This document shows positions 24,307-33,168 of a stretch of 64,000 nucleotides of DNA, one piece after another (the first letter of the stretch is position 1; each line of letters starts with the position of its first letter). The notes below the pieces were generated by a model. The model searched no databases and was not told the origin of the DNA. It worked only from the letters and a program-made list of their open reading frames with translations. The position numbers were made by a program, and so were the translations under genes. The stretch lies in NCBI RefSeq assembly GCF_020905375.1, contig NZ_JAJJBU010000009.1, positions 82,229-146,228 on the forward strand, read 5' to 3'. This DNA is from Arthrobacter cryoconiti (GTDB lineage Bacteria; Actinomycetota; Actinomycetes; Actinomycetales; Micrococcaceae).

Positions 24307-25965
24307 TTATCCTGCGCCAGTGATTTCAACAAAGATCGGGTTGGCATAAAACCAGGTGTCTGCCCAGGGATCCCCTTCGCCGGGTCCGTGCGGAACGGGG
24401 CCTTGTGGATCCACCTGCGCACCCATCGGCCCGACTCCTGAACGGGCGCCGTCGCTACCCCGAAGACGCACATAGAACGGTTCGGTGACATTGCTGAAAG
24501 TGCGTTTCAGTACGATTTCACCCGTCAAAGTACTGGTTTCAATGCGTTCTTCCACCTTCGTGTGAGGCGCCGTAAAGGTATCTTGGTCGGCAACAGGTCC
24601 GGTGACCAGGCCTTTGATGATGTCCACGTGGGCCAGCTGAGGCACTGTTCCGTTGGCGTTCGGAGAAGTCGTGGGCTTAATGGTGATGAGCAGTTCCACG
24701 TCACTGCCGGAGGCCACGGCGAGCGTGGATCCCATGACCTTACCGGGGCCAGTATGGCCCACTGGCCGCAGGCGGAAGTCTAGGCTGGCAATCAAATGTC
24801 CGTGATCAACCCACATGCGTCCTGCCCGCATTGCCTCAAGCACGTCGGCGTAGTTGCGGGTCCGAGCACCGATGTGGGTGCGGCTGAACTGCCCCGGCCA
24901 AAAGTCGCTGCCATTTTGGGGAGTACCTGCCGCCACAGGGTCAGGGCGACGTCCTGCTTTGTTGAAGTTATTCAAGGAGGCGCCGTTATCCCAACCTTCA
25001 CCGCTCGGGAAATCGCCAATCCGCATCGTGTCTTTGACGGTCAGGTGGTTGTCGCTATTGGAGGTAATCCAAAAGGGCTTTCCCTCGGCAAGCATGGAAT
25101 CCCACTGCCCGCCCACTACACTGCTCACCCAGTCGAAGCCGCCGCGGGTCTTGTAGGTCTCCGCCGGAAAGCCAGGAAAAGAGAACTCACTCGGCGAGTT
25201 CTCATACTCGCCCCGTTGACTGGAAGCGTCGGCAAACGCGCTCACCGCTGATGCCTGGGCGCCGGGCGCACCCTCCATGCCGATCACGATCTCAGGGGCA
25301 GCGTCGCGCCAACCGCGCATCTCGTGGGGCGAGTCGATGCCGAGGCGGGACGGATGATTGGCTAGCACTACGACGTCATCAATGAAGCCAGCCTTCTTCT
25401 GCGCGGCCAGCCACTCGATGGCTGCACGTGCCTTGGGCTCCCATTCGACGGCCTGATTGGACGCTGGGGCCGGCTTCTCCCAACCGTTGAGCTTGCCATC
25501 CCACATGAGCTCAAACTGGCGCAGAATGCGCGCTTCGTTGGGGCCCGGGGCAACAAGAATGGAGGCATGCTCTGCCGCCGGAATATACCATTCCAGTCCT
25601 TGGAAGATGAGCATTTGCGGGCGGGCTGCCCTGGCTGCGGCGATATCACGCTGGGAATTTAGTGCCCCACCCATGTTCGCGTGGCCCCAGTTGCTGTGTT
25701 CGGTGAATGCGATGACATCAACACCATATTCGGCAGCCTTATCAAGAAGTTGTGTCTGCAGGTACTTGGCGTCATGGCTATAAACGGTATGAACGTGGTG
25801 GTCGCCCACCAACCAGGCCAGGTCTTGGGGGTCGTCAATTCCCGTAGCGGCACTTGCCCGAGTGGCGTAACTAGTGGGTCCGGCAACCAGACCTGCCGCG
25901 ACGAGTGCGCCAGCACTCATCAGCTGACGTCGGGATACCCGCATGGGTGTTTGTGGTGTACACAT
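24307..25965 (-). CDS. Tat-exported PHP-domain metallohydrolase (CehA/McbA-like)
   Basis: A 552-residue secreted enzyme. I choose the ATG at 25965 because GAGGAGAA lies 9 bases upstream; a longer frame to 26163 has no such site. The N-terminus holds a twin-arginine signal (MRVSRRQLMSAGALVAAGL) with cleavage likely after the Ala-rich stretch near residue 35. The PHP metal-binding fold begins VGDHHVHTVYSHD (near 50) and continues FTEHSNWGH. The second half is beta-rich. CehA/McbA-type PHP proteins hydrolyse carbamate or phosphate esters, but the substrate here is unknown. It is divergent from the LATTG surface protein. Confidence 0.85.
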   Translation of the reverse strand: MCTPQTPMRVSRRQLMSAGALVAAGLVAGPTSYATRASAATGIDDPQDLAWLVGDHHVHTVYSHDAKYLQTQLLDKAAEYGVDVIAFTEHSNWGHANMGGALNSQRDIAAARAARPQMLIFQGLEWYIPAAEHASILVAPGPNEARILRQFELMWDGKLNGWEKPAPASNQAVEWEPKARAAIEWLAAQKKAGFIDDVVVLANHPSRLGIDSPHEMRGWRDAAPEIVIGMEGAPGAQASAVSAFADASSQRGEYENSPSEFSFPGFPAETYKTRGGFDWVSSVVGGQWDSMLAEGKPFWITSNSDNHLTVKDTMRIGDFPSGEGWDNGASLNNFNKAGRRPDPVAAGTPQNGSDFWPGQFSRTHIGARTRNYADVLEAMRAGRMWVDHGHLIASLDFRLRPVGHTGPGKVMGSTLAVASGSDVELLITIKPTTSPNANGTVPQLAHVDIIKGLVTGPVADQDTFTAPHTKVEERIETSTLTGEIVLKRTFSNVTEPFYVRLRGSDGARSGVGPMGAQVDPQGPVPHGPGEGDPWADTWFYANPIFVEITGAG

Positions 25966-26163
25966 CGATTTAGGTTCTCCTCGTAAATTTCCAACATCCC
26001 AGAGCCTAGGTAACACTCGTGAACGCATGGTGCGAGGAAGATGAACGGGTGAAAATGCTCTGGATGCGCAAATTAACCTTCCCGCTACTACCAGTCCATC
26101 TTGATAGGAGACGATGCATCCGCCGCACTCCCCAAAAAGGCGACTACCAGAAGGAATTCTCAC

Positions 26164-26937
26164 GTGTTACTGAAAACTGCCGCACACCGCGTCACCGTAG
26201 TCGGTGTTGCCGCTCTACTCCTCGGCGCACCAGCAGCCGCCCACGCGAGTGCCCCGGCAGCACCTGCCAATAGCGTTGGCGTGCTCACACTCTTGGATGC
26301 AGACAGTCAAATAATCGCCGGGGGAAGCCTTGCCGCCCAGCCTAGTTTTGCGGCCGCACGCGCACCAGTGGCATGTCCTGCAGGTTTCCGGGATGCCGCA
26401 AGGCTGGCGGCAATCCGTACCGACGGAACAGTAGTTGTCATCTCCGCCACAGTGCCCTTGATTGAAGGGTCAATGCCGGCTCAGGTTCCCATGGTCTCAG
26501 TTTTGTCCGACTTTGGCTTGGGTGATGGAGCTACGCTGGCTATGGAATGTTTGTCTTTACGCGGTGGCATTCCTGTTCCAGCGGCCACAGTTTTCAGCAT
26601 TGGCTTGGACATCTCAGCGGATGTATTCATGCTCCGCCCCGCCCCTGCGATACCTACAACACCACCACCGACAACAACACCAACAACACCCGCCGGGGGA
26701 GTTGACCCGGGGCAGGTGTTGCCGCCGCCAGCCGCTGGGTCAGCGATCCCGTCTTCCACCGCTGGTGCGGCTTCGGCTCAGCGCGAGGACAACTTGGCCA
26801 CCACTGGATCCACTGTATTTCCACTGCTTGCCAGCGCCGGATTGCTCCTGATCGGCGGCATCGGTGCCGTGCTCTGGCGCCGGCGTAAGACCGCGATCCA
26901 ACATTTGGACTCTTCGGCGGGGGCTGAAAACGGCTGA
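26164..26937 (+). CDS. Secreted surface protein with LATTG sorting signal
   Basis: A 257-residue protein from a GTG start at 26164 preceded by AGAAGGAA. It has a signal peptide (VTVVGVAALLLGAPAAAHAS), a globular part of about 150 residues (LTLLDADSQIIAGGSLAAQ, VACPAGFRDAARLAAI), and a Pro/Thr linker with PTTPPPTTTPTTP near 175-190. It ends LATTGSTVFPLLASAGLLLI, a helix and RRRKT. LA-x-TG plus helix plus positive tail is the sorting signal used by class E-type actinobacterial sortases. It should be wall-anchored. No sortase gene is nearby. The globular domain was not recognised. Confidence 0.82.
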   Translation: MLLKTAAHRVTVVGVAALLLGAPAAAHASAPAAPANSVGVLTLLDADSQIIAGGSLAAQPSFAAARAPVACPAGFRDAARLAAIRTDGTVVVISATVPLIEGSMPAQVPMVSVLSDFGLGDGATLAMECLSLRGGIPVPAATVFSIGLDISADVFMLRPAPAIPTTPPPTTTPTTPAGGVDPGQVLPPPAAGSAIPSSTAGAASAQREDNLATTGSTVFPLLASAGLLLIGGIGAVLWRRRKTAIQHLDSSAGAENG

Positions 26938-27132
26938 GGAATGTACGTGTAGTGTCAGCTTCCAGCTGCCTATGCTGGTGCCTGTGACGAGGTTGCGCAC
27001 TCCCTGCTAGCTCATAAGAAACTCTCAGCTGGCACCCTTGAATGTCTTAAGCCACACGGTCATAGTGGTGACTATGAGTTGTCTACCGTTCCCGCTGGGG
27101 AAACCTGCACTGCCGCGATTTGGGCTGCAGTC

Positions 27133-27924
27133 ATGAACCCTAGGAGTGGGTGGCGGGCGCTCCGTGCCTGGTTTCATCGGCTTGGCCACGCAACGGTCAT
27201 ACTCTCAGCCTTGGCGGTAGTTCTTGTTCTGCTTTCCAGTACTGCTGCGGATGCCAGAGTTCCAATCACTGACCCGGTGACTTCGGTGCACGTGGACGTT
27301 ATTGGCGACTCGCTCAGCACCGGATTCCGCACTCCTGGAGACACGTGGCCGGAGCAGGCCCAGAGTATATTTGCCGCCAAAGGTCTCAAAGCCACGATCA
27401 CCAATGCCTCGGAAAACGGTGCTGGCTATGTTGTTCCCGGAGAAGGTGGAGATGTTTACCTGGATCTGGTGAACCGAATTGTGAACTCGCAGTCGCAAGT
27501 GGTGCTACTTTTCGGCTCCGACAATGACTCCGGGGCGTCGGGCCTGGACGCCGCCGTTGCTACTGCCTTGGCCCGTGTCAAGGTACTCGCCCCTGCGGCA
27601 ACGGTGATCGTGGTGGGGCCCACCTCTGAATCTGGTGACGTCCAAGGTGAGCTGGCCCCCATCATTCAAACACTCAAGGTGCAGGCGGACGACGACGGCG
27701 TGCAGTACGTTGATCCCGTGGCTCTCGGTTGGTTTCAAGGTGAGAGCAGTGGATTCCTCACGGACGATCTGGAACATCCCAACACGGCGGGGGAAACCTA
27801 CCTGGCCCAACGAATGGCAACTATTTTAGCGCCAGCCATTAAGGATTCCATGCACCAAGATCAGCTCAAGCGCTCGGCCCATGATCGATCCCTGGGCCAA
27901 ACGCTTGGCGCTGAAACAGCCTAG
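27133..27924 (+). CDS. Secreted SGNH/GDSL-type hydrolase
   Basis: A 263-residue protein (281 if TTG at 27079 is used) with an N-terminal signal or anchor helix (AVVLVLLSSTAADA). The SGNH block I is VDVIGDSLSTGF, with the nucleophile serine in GDSLS. Block III is probably LLFGSDNDSG, with Asn/Asp near 140. Block V is DDLEHPNTAGETYLAQRM, with the Asp-x-x-His pair near 230. It is expected to be an esterase or carbohydrate deacetylase outside the membrane. Neither start has a strong ribosome binding site; the ATG gives the better signal peptide. It follows the surface protein in the same direction. Confidence 0.82.
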   Translation: MNPRSGWRALRAWFHRLGHATVILSALAVVLVLLSSTAADARVPITDPVTSVHVDVIGDSLSTGFRTPGDTWPEQAQSIFAAKGLKATITNASENGAGYVVPGEGGDVYLDLVNRIVNSQSQVVLLFGSDNDSGASGLDAAVATALARVKVLAPAATVIVVGPTSESGDVQGELAPIIQTLKVQADDDGVQYVDPVALGWFQGESSGFLTDDLEHPNTAGETYLAQRMATILAPAIKDSMHQDQLKRSAHDRSLGQTLGAETA

Positions 27925-27927
27925 GTC

Positions 27928-29280
27928 TTAAAAGTTGTCGGCGATCGCCTTTGCCAAGACGGGGGCGAGCCGCTCCACACCGGTGCGCAAGAGCGCGGGC
28001 GGAACGGCGCTGAAAGCAAGCCTCAGTTTGTTGCTCGGGCCTTCGGTAACGGTGAACGCTGCGCCCGGAACAAACACGACGCCGGCATCGATCCCCTGAT
28101 ACAGCAGCGGGTAGCTGTCGATTCCGGTGGGCAGGGTGAGCCAGACGAAGAAGCCACCCTCGGGACGCGTCCACGTGACGCCTTCAGGCATGAACTCATC
28201 AAGGGCTTCCAGAAGCGCAGTGCAACGCTCCTGGTAGAGGGCCCGGTACGTACGGATCTGGCCCATCCAGTCATAGTTGTTCAGATAGTCGCTGACTAAT
28301 AATTGGTTGAACGTGGGTGGGCACAGGGTCACGGCCTCGCTGGCAAGATAATACCGTTGCTTCAAATGTGCCGGGACCAGCGCCCAGCCAATGCGCAGCC
28401 CGGGAGCGAAGATCTTAGAGAATGAGCCCAAATAGAGCACATCGTCAGGGTTGGCCGCGCGCAGAGGTTCCGGCAGGACGCCGTCGAACTTTAGCAGCCC
28501 GTAAGGGTTGTCCTCGAGAACCAGGATGTTTGCCTCGCGGCAGATATCCACGATTTCCTGGCGGCGTTCCGGGGCCAGCATCACACCGGACGGGTTATTG
28601 AAATTGGGGATCGTGTACAGCAGCTTGATCCGTTTACCCTCGGCTTGGAGCTCATTGATGCGTGCTCTTAGCTGCTCGGGGATGATGCCGTGCTCGTCCC
28701 CGGCTACCGGCTGCACGTCCACCTCGTACGCTTCAAAGGTATTCAAAGCGCCCACGTACGTGGGGTCCTCGAGCAAGATGACGTCACCAGGATCGCAAAA
28801 TACCTTTGCCGCGACGTCTTGGGCGGATTGCGAGCCGGCAGTGATGACCACGTTCTCCGGATCAGCATCCATAATGCCCTCCGCCGCCATTACTTCGCAG
28901 ATCTGGGTCCGTAACTCCAGCGTGCCCTGTCCGCCACCGTACTGGAGTGCTTCAAGTCCATGTTCAGCAATGATGGCGGCCGCAGTGGCGCCCAAGCGAT
29001 CCAGGGGGAGCGATTGAAGATAAGGGTTCCCACCGGCAAGGGAGACCAGCCCCGGTTGCATGGAAATCTCAAACACGTCGCGGACCGCGGATTGCTTAAT
29101 GTTGGCAGCGCGGGCAGAGAGCAGGGCCTCGTGCGGATGTGCGCCCTTGGCTGGCTGTTCGCCGGAGGTCCCGGCGCGAACGAGGGCGTCGACTGTTTCT
29201 TCGGACAATGTTTCGGCGGCTGCGTTGGCGCCAGGAGCTGGAGTGTTCACCGTGTCAGGATACAACCAAATGCCTTTCAA
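27928..29280 (-). CDS. PLP-dependent aminotransferase (class I, LysN/2-aminoadipate type)
   Basis: A 450-residue fold-type I aminotransferase without a GntR-type DNA-binding domain. After an 80-residue lead come PGLVSLAGGNPYLQSLP, LQYGGGQGTLELRTQI, ITAGSQSAQDVAAKVF, LYTIPNFNNPSGV and the PLP lysine in LGSFSKIFAPGLRIGWALVP. The group includes 2-aminoadipate, kynurenine and valine-pyruvate type aminotransferases. It follows alanine dehydrogenase on the same strand after a 125-bp gap with small repeats, so an alanine/pyruvate link is possible. The start is uncertain: TTG at 29280, TTG at 29265 or GTG at 29250; no ATG is available. Confidence 0.88.
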   Translation of the reverse strand: MKGIWLYPDTVNTPAPGANAAAETLSEETVDALVRAGTSGEQPAKGAHPHEALLSARAANIKQSAVRDVFEISMQPGLVSLAGGNPYLQSLPLDRLGATAAAIIAEHGLEALQYGGGQGTLELRTQICEVMAAEGIMDADPENVVITAGSQSAQDVAAKVFCDPGDVILLEDPTYVGALNTFEAYEVDVQPVAGDEHGIIPEQLRARINELQAEGKRIKLLYTIPNFNNPSGVMLAPERRQEIVDICREANILVLEDNPYGLLKFDGVLPEPLRAANPDDVLYLGSFSKIFAPGLRIGWALVPAHLKQRYYLASEAVTLCPPTFNQLLVSDYLNNYDWMGQIRTYRALYQERCTALLEALDEFMPEGVTWTRPEGGFFVWLTLPTGIDSYPLLYQGIDAGVVFVPGAAFTVTEGPSNKLRLAFSAVPPALLRTGVERLAPVLAKAIADNF

Positions 29281-29405
29281 GTGTTGCTAAATAGGCATCA
29301 AAAGTTTTTCAAACAGCGTTTATCTCCAACTACCCGGCGCAAGCGCCCTGCGCGCAGCTGCTTCTCCCAGCCGTTTCGCCCAGCCGTTTCGTCCAGCAGC
29401 TTCGC

Positions 29406-30518
29406 TTAGACCAACTGGCGCCAGTTGGTGTCCAGAGGAAGGTCATGGGCTCCGGACACTGAGGGGTGGGTCACGGCACCCCCGGCAACGTTCAAGCCAG
29501 CAACAAGGGCGGGATCGGCCTCCAACGCAGCCGCGACGCCCAAATTAGCAAGGGCTACCGCGTAGCGCAGCGTCACGTTCGTCAATGCGTATGTGGAGGT
29601 GTTGGGTACGGCCCCGGGCATGTTGGCAACGCAGTAGAACACGCAGTTGTGGACCATGAAGGTTGGGTTCTCATGCGTGGTGGGATGGGTGTCCTCAAAG
29701 CAGCCGCCCTGGTCAACGGCGATATCCACTAGAACTGATCCTGGCTTCATGCGGGACACTAGCTCGTTCGTGACAAGCTTGGGGGCCTTGGCGCCTGGGA
29801 TCAAAACGGAGCCGATAACCAAATCGGCGTTCAGCAAGGCCCGCTCGATCTCCAGACGATTGGATGCGATGGTTTTGAGTCTGCCCTGGTAATGGTCGTC
29901 GAGCTGATGGAGCCTGTCGATGTTGATATCCAAGATGGTCACGTCAGCGCCAGCACCGATGGCCATGGCGGCGGCGTTGGTGCCGGAAACGCCGGCACCA
30001 AGAATAACTACGTTGGCGGGCCGAACCCCGGGGACTCCGCCGAGCAGGATGCCTTTGCCGCCTGCCGGCGCAGTGAGGCACTGGGCGCCAACCGCTACGG
30101 ATAAGCGCCCGGCCACTTCAGACATGGGTGCCAAAAGCGGCAGGTTGCGCCCAAGCTGAACGGTCTCGTAGGCGATAGCCGTGACGCCAGCGTCCAGGAG
30201 TGCGTGCGTCAGTGCTGGCTCGGCCGCCAGATGCAGGTACGTGAACAGGAGCAAACCCTTGCGGAAGTACGCGTATTCACTCTGAATGGGTTCCTTGACT
30301 TTGACCACCATGTCAGCGCGGCCCCAGACGTCGCTTGCGGCCGTGACCAGTTCGGCACCAGCGTTGGCGTATTCCTCGTCCGTGATGCCGGAGCCTGTAC
30401 CTGCGCCGCTTTCCACCAGCACGGTATGTCCGTGTCCGGTGAGTTCGTGCACGCCGGAGGCTGTCATAGCCACCCGGAATTCGTTGTTCTTGATCTCCTG
30501 GGGAACGCCGATGATCAT
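29406..30518 (-). CDS. ald: Alanine dehydrogenase
   Basis: A 370-residue NAD-dependent alanine dehydrogenase (L-alanine to pyruvate and ammonia, reversible). The N-terminal half has GVPQEIKNNEFRVAMT, the substrate lysine in VVKVKEPIQ (Lys75) and the catalytic histidine in TYLHLA (His96). The Rossmann motif is VVILGAGVSGTNAAAMAIG near 170 and the late signature is VDIAVDQGGCFED. Length and motif spacing are canonical. It is divergent from a PucR-type regulator, an arrangement reminiscent of AdeR, the PucR-type activator of ald in Bacillus subtilis. Confidence 0.96.
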   Translation of the reverse strand: MIIGVPQEIKNNEFRVAMTASGVHELTGHGHTVLVESGAGTGSGITDEEYANAGAELVTAASDVWGRADMVVKVKEPIQSEYAYFRKGLLLFTYLHLAAEPALTHALLDAGVTAIAYETVQLGRNLPLLAPMSEVAGRLSVAVGAQCLTAPAGGKGILLGGVPGVRPANVVILGAGVSGTNAAAMAIGAGADVTILDINIDRLHQLDDHYQGRLKTIASNRLEIERALLNADLVIGSVLIPGAKAPKLVTNELVSRMKPGSVLVDIAVDQGGCFEDTHPTTHENPTFMVHNCVFYCVANMPGAVPNTSTYALTNVTLRYAVALANLGVAAALEADPALVAGLNVAGGAVTHPSVSGAHDLPLDTNWRQLV

Positions 30519-30659
30519 GGATTGTCCTTAGTACACGGGTGGGCCGCTGTCCGGCTGGGTAAACAAAACATTAGGGTCAAAATGTGGGGTGATTCACGGG
30601 GCCAGAACTGCCCGGTTCTGAGCACATGCCTAGAATCCGCGTGTTTCGGCGCAAGACGA

Positions 30660-30673
30660 TCGACATATGTCGA
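30660..30673. promoter_or_regulatory. Palindrome TCGACATATGTCGA between ald and its regulator
   Basis: A perfect 14-bp palindrome at 30660-30673 lies in the 208-bp gap between the divergent alanine dehydrogenase and PucR-family genes, 54 bp upstream of the regulator's ATG at 30727. It is the best candidate binding site for the regulator. It would serve autoregulation or ald activation from a distance of about 140 bp. Confidence 0.45.
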
Positions 30674-30726
30674 GGCAAAAGCATTCAGATGTCCCCCCTT
30701 GTCTTTGTGCGCCTTACCCTTGGAGC

Positions 30727-31968
30727 ATGAGAAATCAGGAGATCGAAGACCTTGTGGAGCAGCTCGCTGTGGAGCTGGGTCGCGGACTTTCTCTTGAAGA
30801 TCTAGATGGGCTCTTGCTGGCCTATAGTTCCAACCAGTCTCATGCCGACAGGGTACGTGTGAACTTCCTGCTCAGCAAGCGTGTGGCAGCAGATGTGGGG
30901 GCGTGGCAGCTCTCCCACGGAATCGCGAGGGCGGTCCGACCCGTGGTGGTCCCTGCCAATGAAAACTTGGGGATGTTGGGCCGGGTTTGTGTTCCGCTGC
31001 TGGTCCGCGGCTTTCGGGTGGGTTACCTGTGGGTTCAGCAGGATGGAGAAGAGCAAAGTGCGACGGCGATCCTCGCCGCGCTGCCTCGGGTGCGGGACTC
31101 GCTTGATCTCCTGGCAACGCTACTTCTGGATTCCAACACTGCTGAATCCAGCCAACGCCGCGCCCGGGAGCAGCTGTTTCTCGCCGCGACCGACGGTGAC
31201 AGGCAAGCGATCGACGTCGTGGCGGAGTGGCCCGAAGTCCGCCAGCGCGGCCCGTGGCAAGCAGTGACGGTCTATGCGGCTCCGGGGCCTGGATCGAGCG
31301 GGGCTCCGGTTCCGGGATTTGTCCCTGGAAAGGTCTTGGACCCGCTGGCGGCCGCTTTGGTCCACCGCAGCGCCGGGCTCACGGCAACCGTAGGTGTGGA
31401 CGTTGCGCTCTTTACTGCCGGACTGGGCAGCCATGCGCTCATGCTGCTCCGGGCCACGCAATCACGCACTGCTCATGCCGAGGTGCTGAGACGTTACGGC
31501 GCTGAGCTAGCAAAGCGAACGGGCGCTCCGGCGTCGGATGTGGTGATGGGGATCGGGGAACCATTTGATTCCTTCCGCCAGCTACCGTCCGCGTATCGGC
31601 AATCCCGCATTGCCGCCCAGGCTGCTGCAGTGGACCCCGCCCTCGGCACTATTTTGGATGTCCGCGGCGCCGGTGTGTACGAGCTGCTAGCTGGCGGCGC
31701 CGCCGATCCCAACGACAGCGTGTATTACCGGCTCCTACATCATCGCGACGACGCCGCTGAACTTTTCACGGTTTTAGAGCACCTTTATGACAATGATGGC
31801 GCGGTAGCCAAGGTGGCCGCGAGCCTGCATCTGCACCGTTCTAGCATCTACAACCGCCTCGCGCGAGTGCGCGGGGTCATCAGCGCTGACCCCTTAGCGG
31901 GCAGGGTCCGGCTGGAGCTCCACCTTGCCCTCAAAGCAGCGCGCTGGGCGGGACGGCCACGAATCTAA
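30727..31968 (+). CDS. PucR-family transcriptional regulator (AdeR-like)
   Basis: A 413-residue regulator. I use the ATG at 30727 (MRNQEIEDLVEQLAVELGRG), with GGAG just upstream, rather than an earlier ATG at 30667. The first ~130 residues resemble a sensory domain with RVCVPLLVRGFRVGYLWV. The C-terminus holds the PucR helix-turn-helix (VAASLHLHRSSIYNRLARVR, ending ELHLALKAARW). By analogy with AdeR of Bacillus subtilis it probably activates the divergent ald gene in response to alanine. Confidence 0.9.
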   Translation: MRNQEIEDLVEQLAVELGRGLSLEDLDGLLLAYSSNQSHADRVRVNFLLSKRVAADVGAWQLSHGIARAVRPVVVPANENLGMLGRVCVPLLVRGFRVGYLWVQQDGEEQSATAILAALPRVRDSLDLLATLLLDSNTAESSQRRAREQLFLAATDGDRQAIDVVAEWPEVRQRGPWQAVTVYAAPGPGSSGAPVPGFVPGKVLDPLAAALVHRSAGLTATVGVDVALFTAGLGSHALMLLRATQSRTAHAEVLRRYGAELAKRTGAPASDVVMGIGEPFDSFRQLPSAYRQSRIAAQAAAVDPALGTILDVRGAGVYELLAGGAADPNDSVYYRLLHHRDDAAELFTVLEHLYDNDGAVAKVAASLHLHRSSIYNRLARVRGVISADPLAGRVRLELHLALKAARWAGRPRI

Positions 31969-32009
31969 GGAAGCTCTGGAGCCCACTTAATGGTCAAGGA
32001 GATGTGCCG

Positions 32010-32636
32010 TTAGCTCAGTCTGGACAAATCAGCGGGAGTGTCGATGTCCGCGCCGTCAGCGAGGTCGCTGCAGTCCACCACGTCCACAAGAGCCGGGTGC
32101 GTGCGCAGGTACTCGCGGGCGCCAGCATCCCCACGCGATAATTCTGCGGCCCCCAACGCCTGCTCGCGGGAGAACACCACAGGATGGCCGCGAACTAGAG
32201 GGCCATCTGGGCCGTCCCTGAATCCGGCCGCCGTGACCCTGCCTTGGCGGTGGGCGCTGAGCAGCCTTGCCACGAGTGCGGCACTGATTCCGGGCTGGTC
32301 CACCAAGGCTATGAGGACGTTGTCTGCGTGGGTGTTTTCGGCAAGTGCGGTGGCCACGCCAACGCAAAACGAACTCCCCATTCCGGAGTCCCACTCTGTG
32401 TTCACGATCAGTGTGCACTCATTGAGCGGACGCCCTGGTTGCTGCAGAGCAGCGACCCCGCATGCGCCCGCACCCGTGACGACCACGACGGAAGAACACC
32501 CGCCGTGGTGCAGAACTGTTGACACATGCTCCACCAGAGTGCCGCCACGAAAGGGCAGCAGCGCTTTAGGCCCGTGTCCTAGCCGGGTGCCAGCCCCAGC
32601 GGCCAAGACGACGCCCGCTGTTGGGGACGTCCTCAA
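32010..32636 (-). CDS. MobA-like nucleotidyltransferase
   Basis: A 208-residue NTP transferase. The nucleotide-binding loop is VLAAGAGTRLGHGPKALLPF at 10-29, with the metal-binding aspartate in IALVDQPG near 110 and RGHPVVFSREQ near 165. This is the MocA/MobA-like family that makes CTP- or GTP-activated molybdopterin cofactors for molybdenum hydroxylases. No other molybdenum gene is in the window. It shares 4 bp with the end of the helix-turn-helix gene upstream (32633-32636), so the two are co-translated. Confidence 0.85.
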   Translation of the reverse strand: MRTSPTAGVVLAAGAGTRLGHGPKALLPFRGGTLVEHVSTVLHHGGCSSVVVVTGAGACGVAALQQPGRPLNECTLIVNTEWDSGMGSSFCVGVATALAENTHADNVLIALVDQPGISAALVARLLSAHRQGRVTAAGFRDGPDGPLVRGHPVVFSREQALGAAELSRGDAGAREYLRTHPALVDVVDCSDLADGADIDTPADLSRLS

Positions 32637-33064
32637 GGCGCGCTAGTTTCGCCTGTGCTGCCTGTGCTGCCTGTGCTGCCTGTACTGCCTGAACCGCCTG
32701 TGCCGGCTTGGTTAGCGAGCCAGGTGAGGACGTCATCGCGGCGGATGCGTCGGTGTGAGCCCCTGTATTGCACCGCGATCTCACCGCGATCCGTGAGGTT
32801 GCGCAAAAAGGTGTGCGAAATTCCAGCCAGCTCGGCAGCTTGAGAGGTGGTGAGTAATTCGGCAACACTGGCCACGGTCACAGCGTCGCCCCGCGAGAGC
32901 CGCCAGAGAAGGTCGACGACGGCGTCCTGCGCACCGGGGGTCAGGCGATGTGCGGTGCCGTCGACAAAGACTGTGATGTCGGTGGACCCCTTCAGCGTTC
33001 GCGCTAAGTCGTGCTGCTCTGCGGGAGGGAGTGCGGGCGACGCGCGTGGTGCATCTAAGCTCAT
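32633..33064 (-). CDS. Excisionase-type helix-turn-helix protein with Gly-Ser-Thr repeat tail
   Basis: A 143-residue protein. Residues about 68-115 form a MerR/excisionase-like DNA-binding domain: LLTTSQAAELAGISHTFLRN followed by RGSHRRIRRDDVLTWLANQ. The N-terminal 65 residues carry a small domain (ITVFVDGTAHRLTPGAQDAV). The tail is (GST)n: GSGSTGSTGSTGSTGE, encoded by near-identical 9-bp repeats. Proteins with this helix-turn-helix are often antitoxins of PIN-domain toxins, but here the overlapping downstream gene is a nucleotidyltransferase. It is divergent from the MocA-like dehydrogenase. Confidence 0.8.
   Translation of the reverse strand: MSLDAPRASPALPPAEQHDLARTLKGSTDITVFVDGTAHRLTPGAQDAVVDLLWRLSRGDAVTVASVAELLTTSQAAELAGISHTFLRNLTDRGEIAVQYRGSHRRIRRDDVLTWLANQAGTGGSGSTGSTGSTGSTGETSAP
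32649..32690. repeat. 9-bp tandem repeat inside the helix-turn-helix gene
   Basis: On the plus strand the unit TGCTGCCTG (or one-base variants) is repeated about four to five times from 32649 to 32690. It encodes the Gly-Ser-Thr/Gly-Ser-Thr-Gly tail on the minus strand. The unit is a multiple of three, so copy-number change would alter tail length without breaking the frame. Confidence 0.8.
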
Positions 33065-33168
33065 GCCAGCAGGCTACCAGCGTGACGGGTATCCGGACAC
33101 GGCTGCGCGCTGCGCCAGGCTTATACGACCGGATGACGTGCTTGGTCCGCAACGGTAGGGTATGAGCC

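Noticed and set aside
25966..26163. N-terminal extension of the PHP-domain protein
   Set aside because: The Tat signal begins right after the ATG at 25965, which has an excellent ribosome binding site; the extension would bury the signal peptide.
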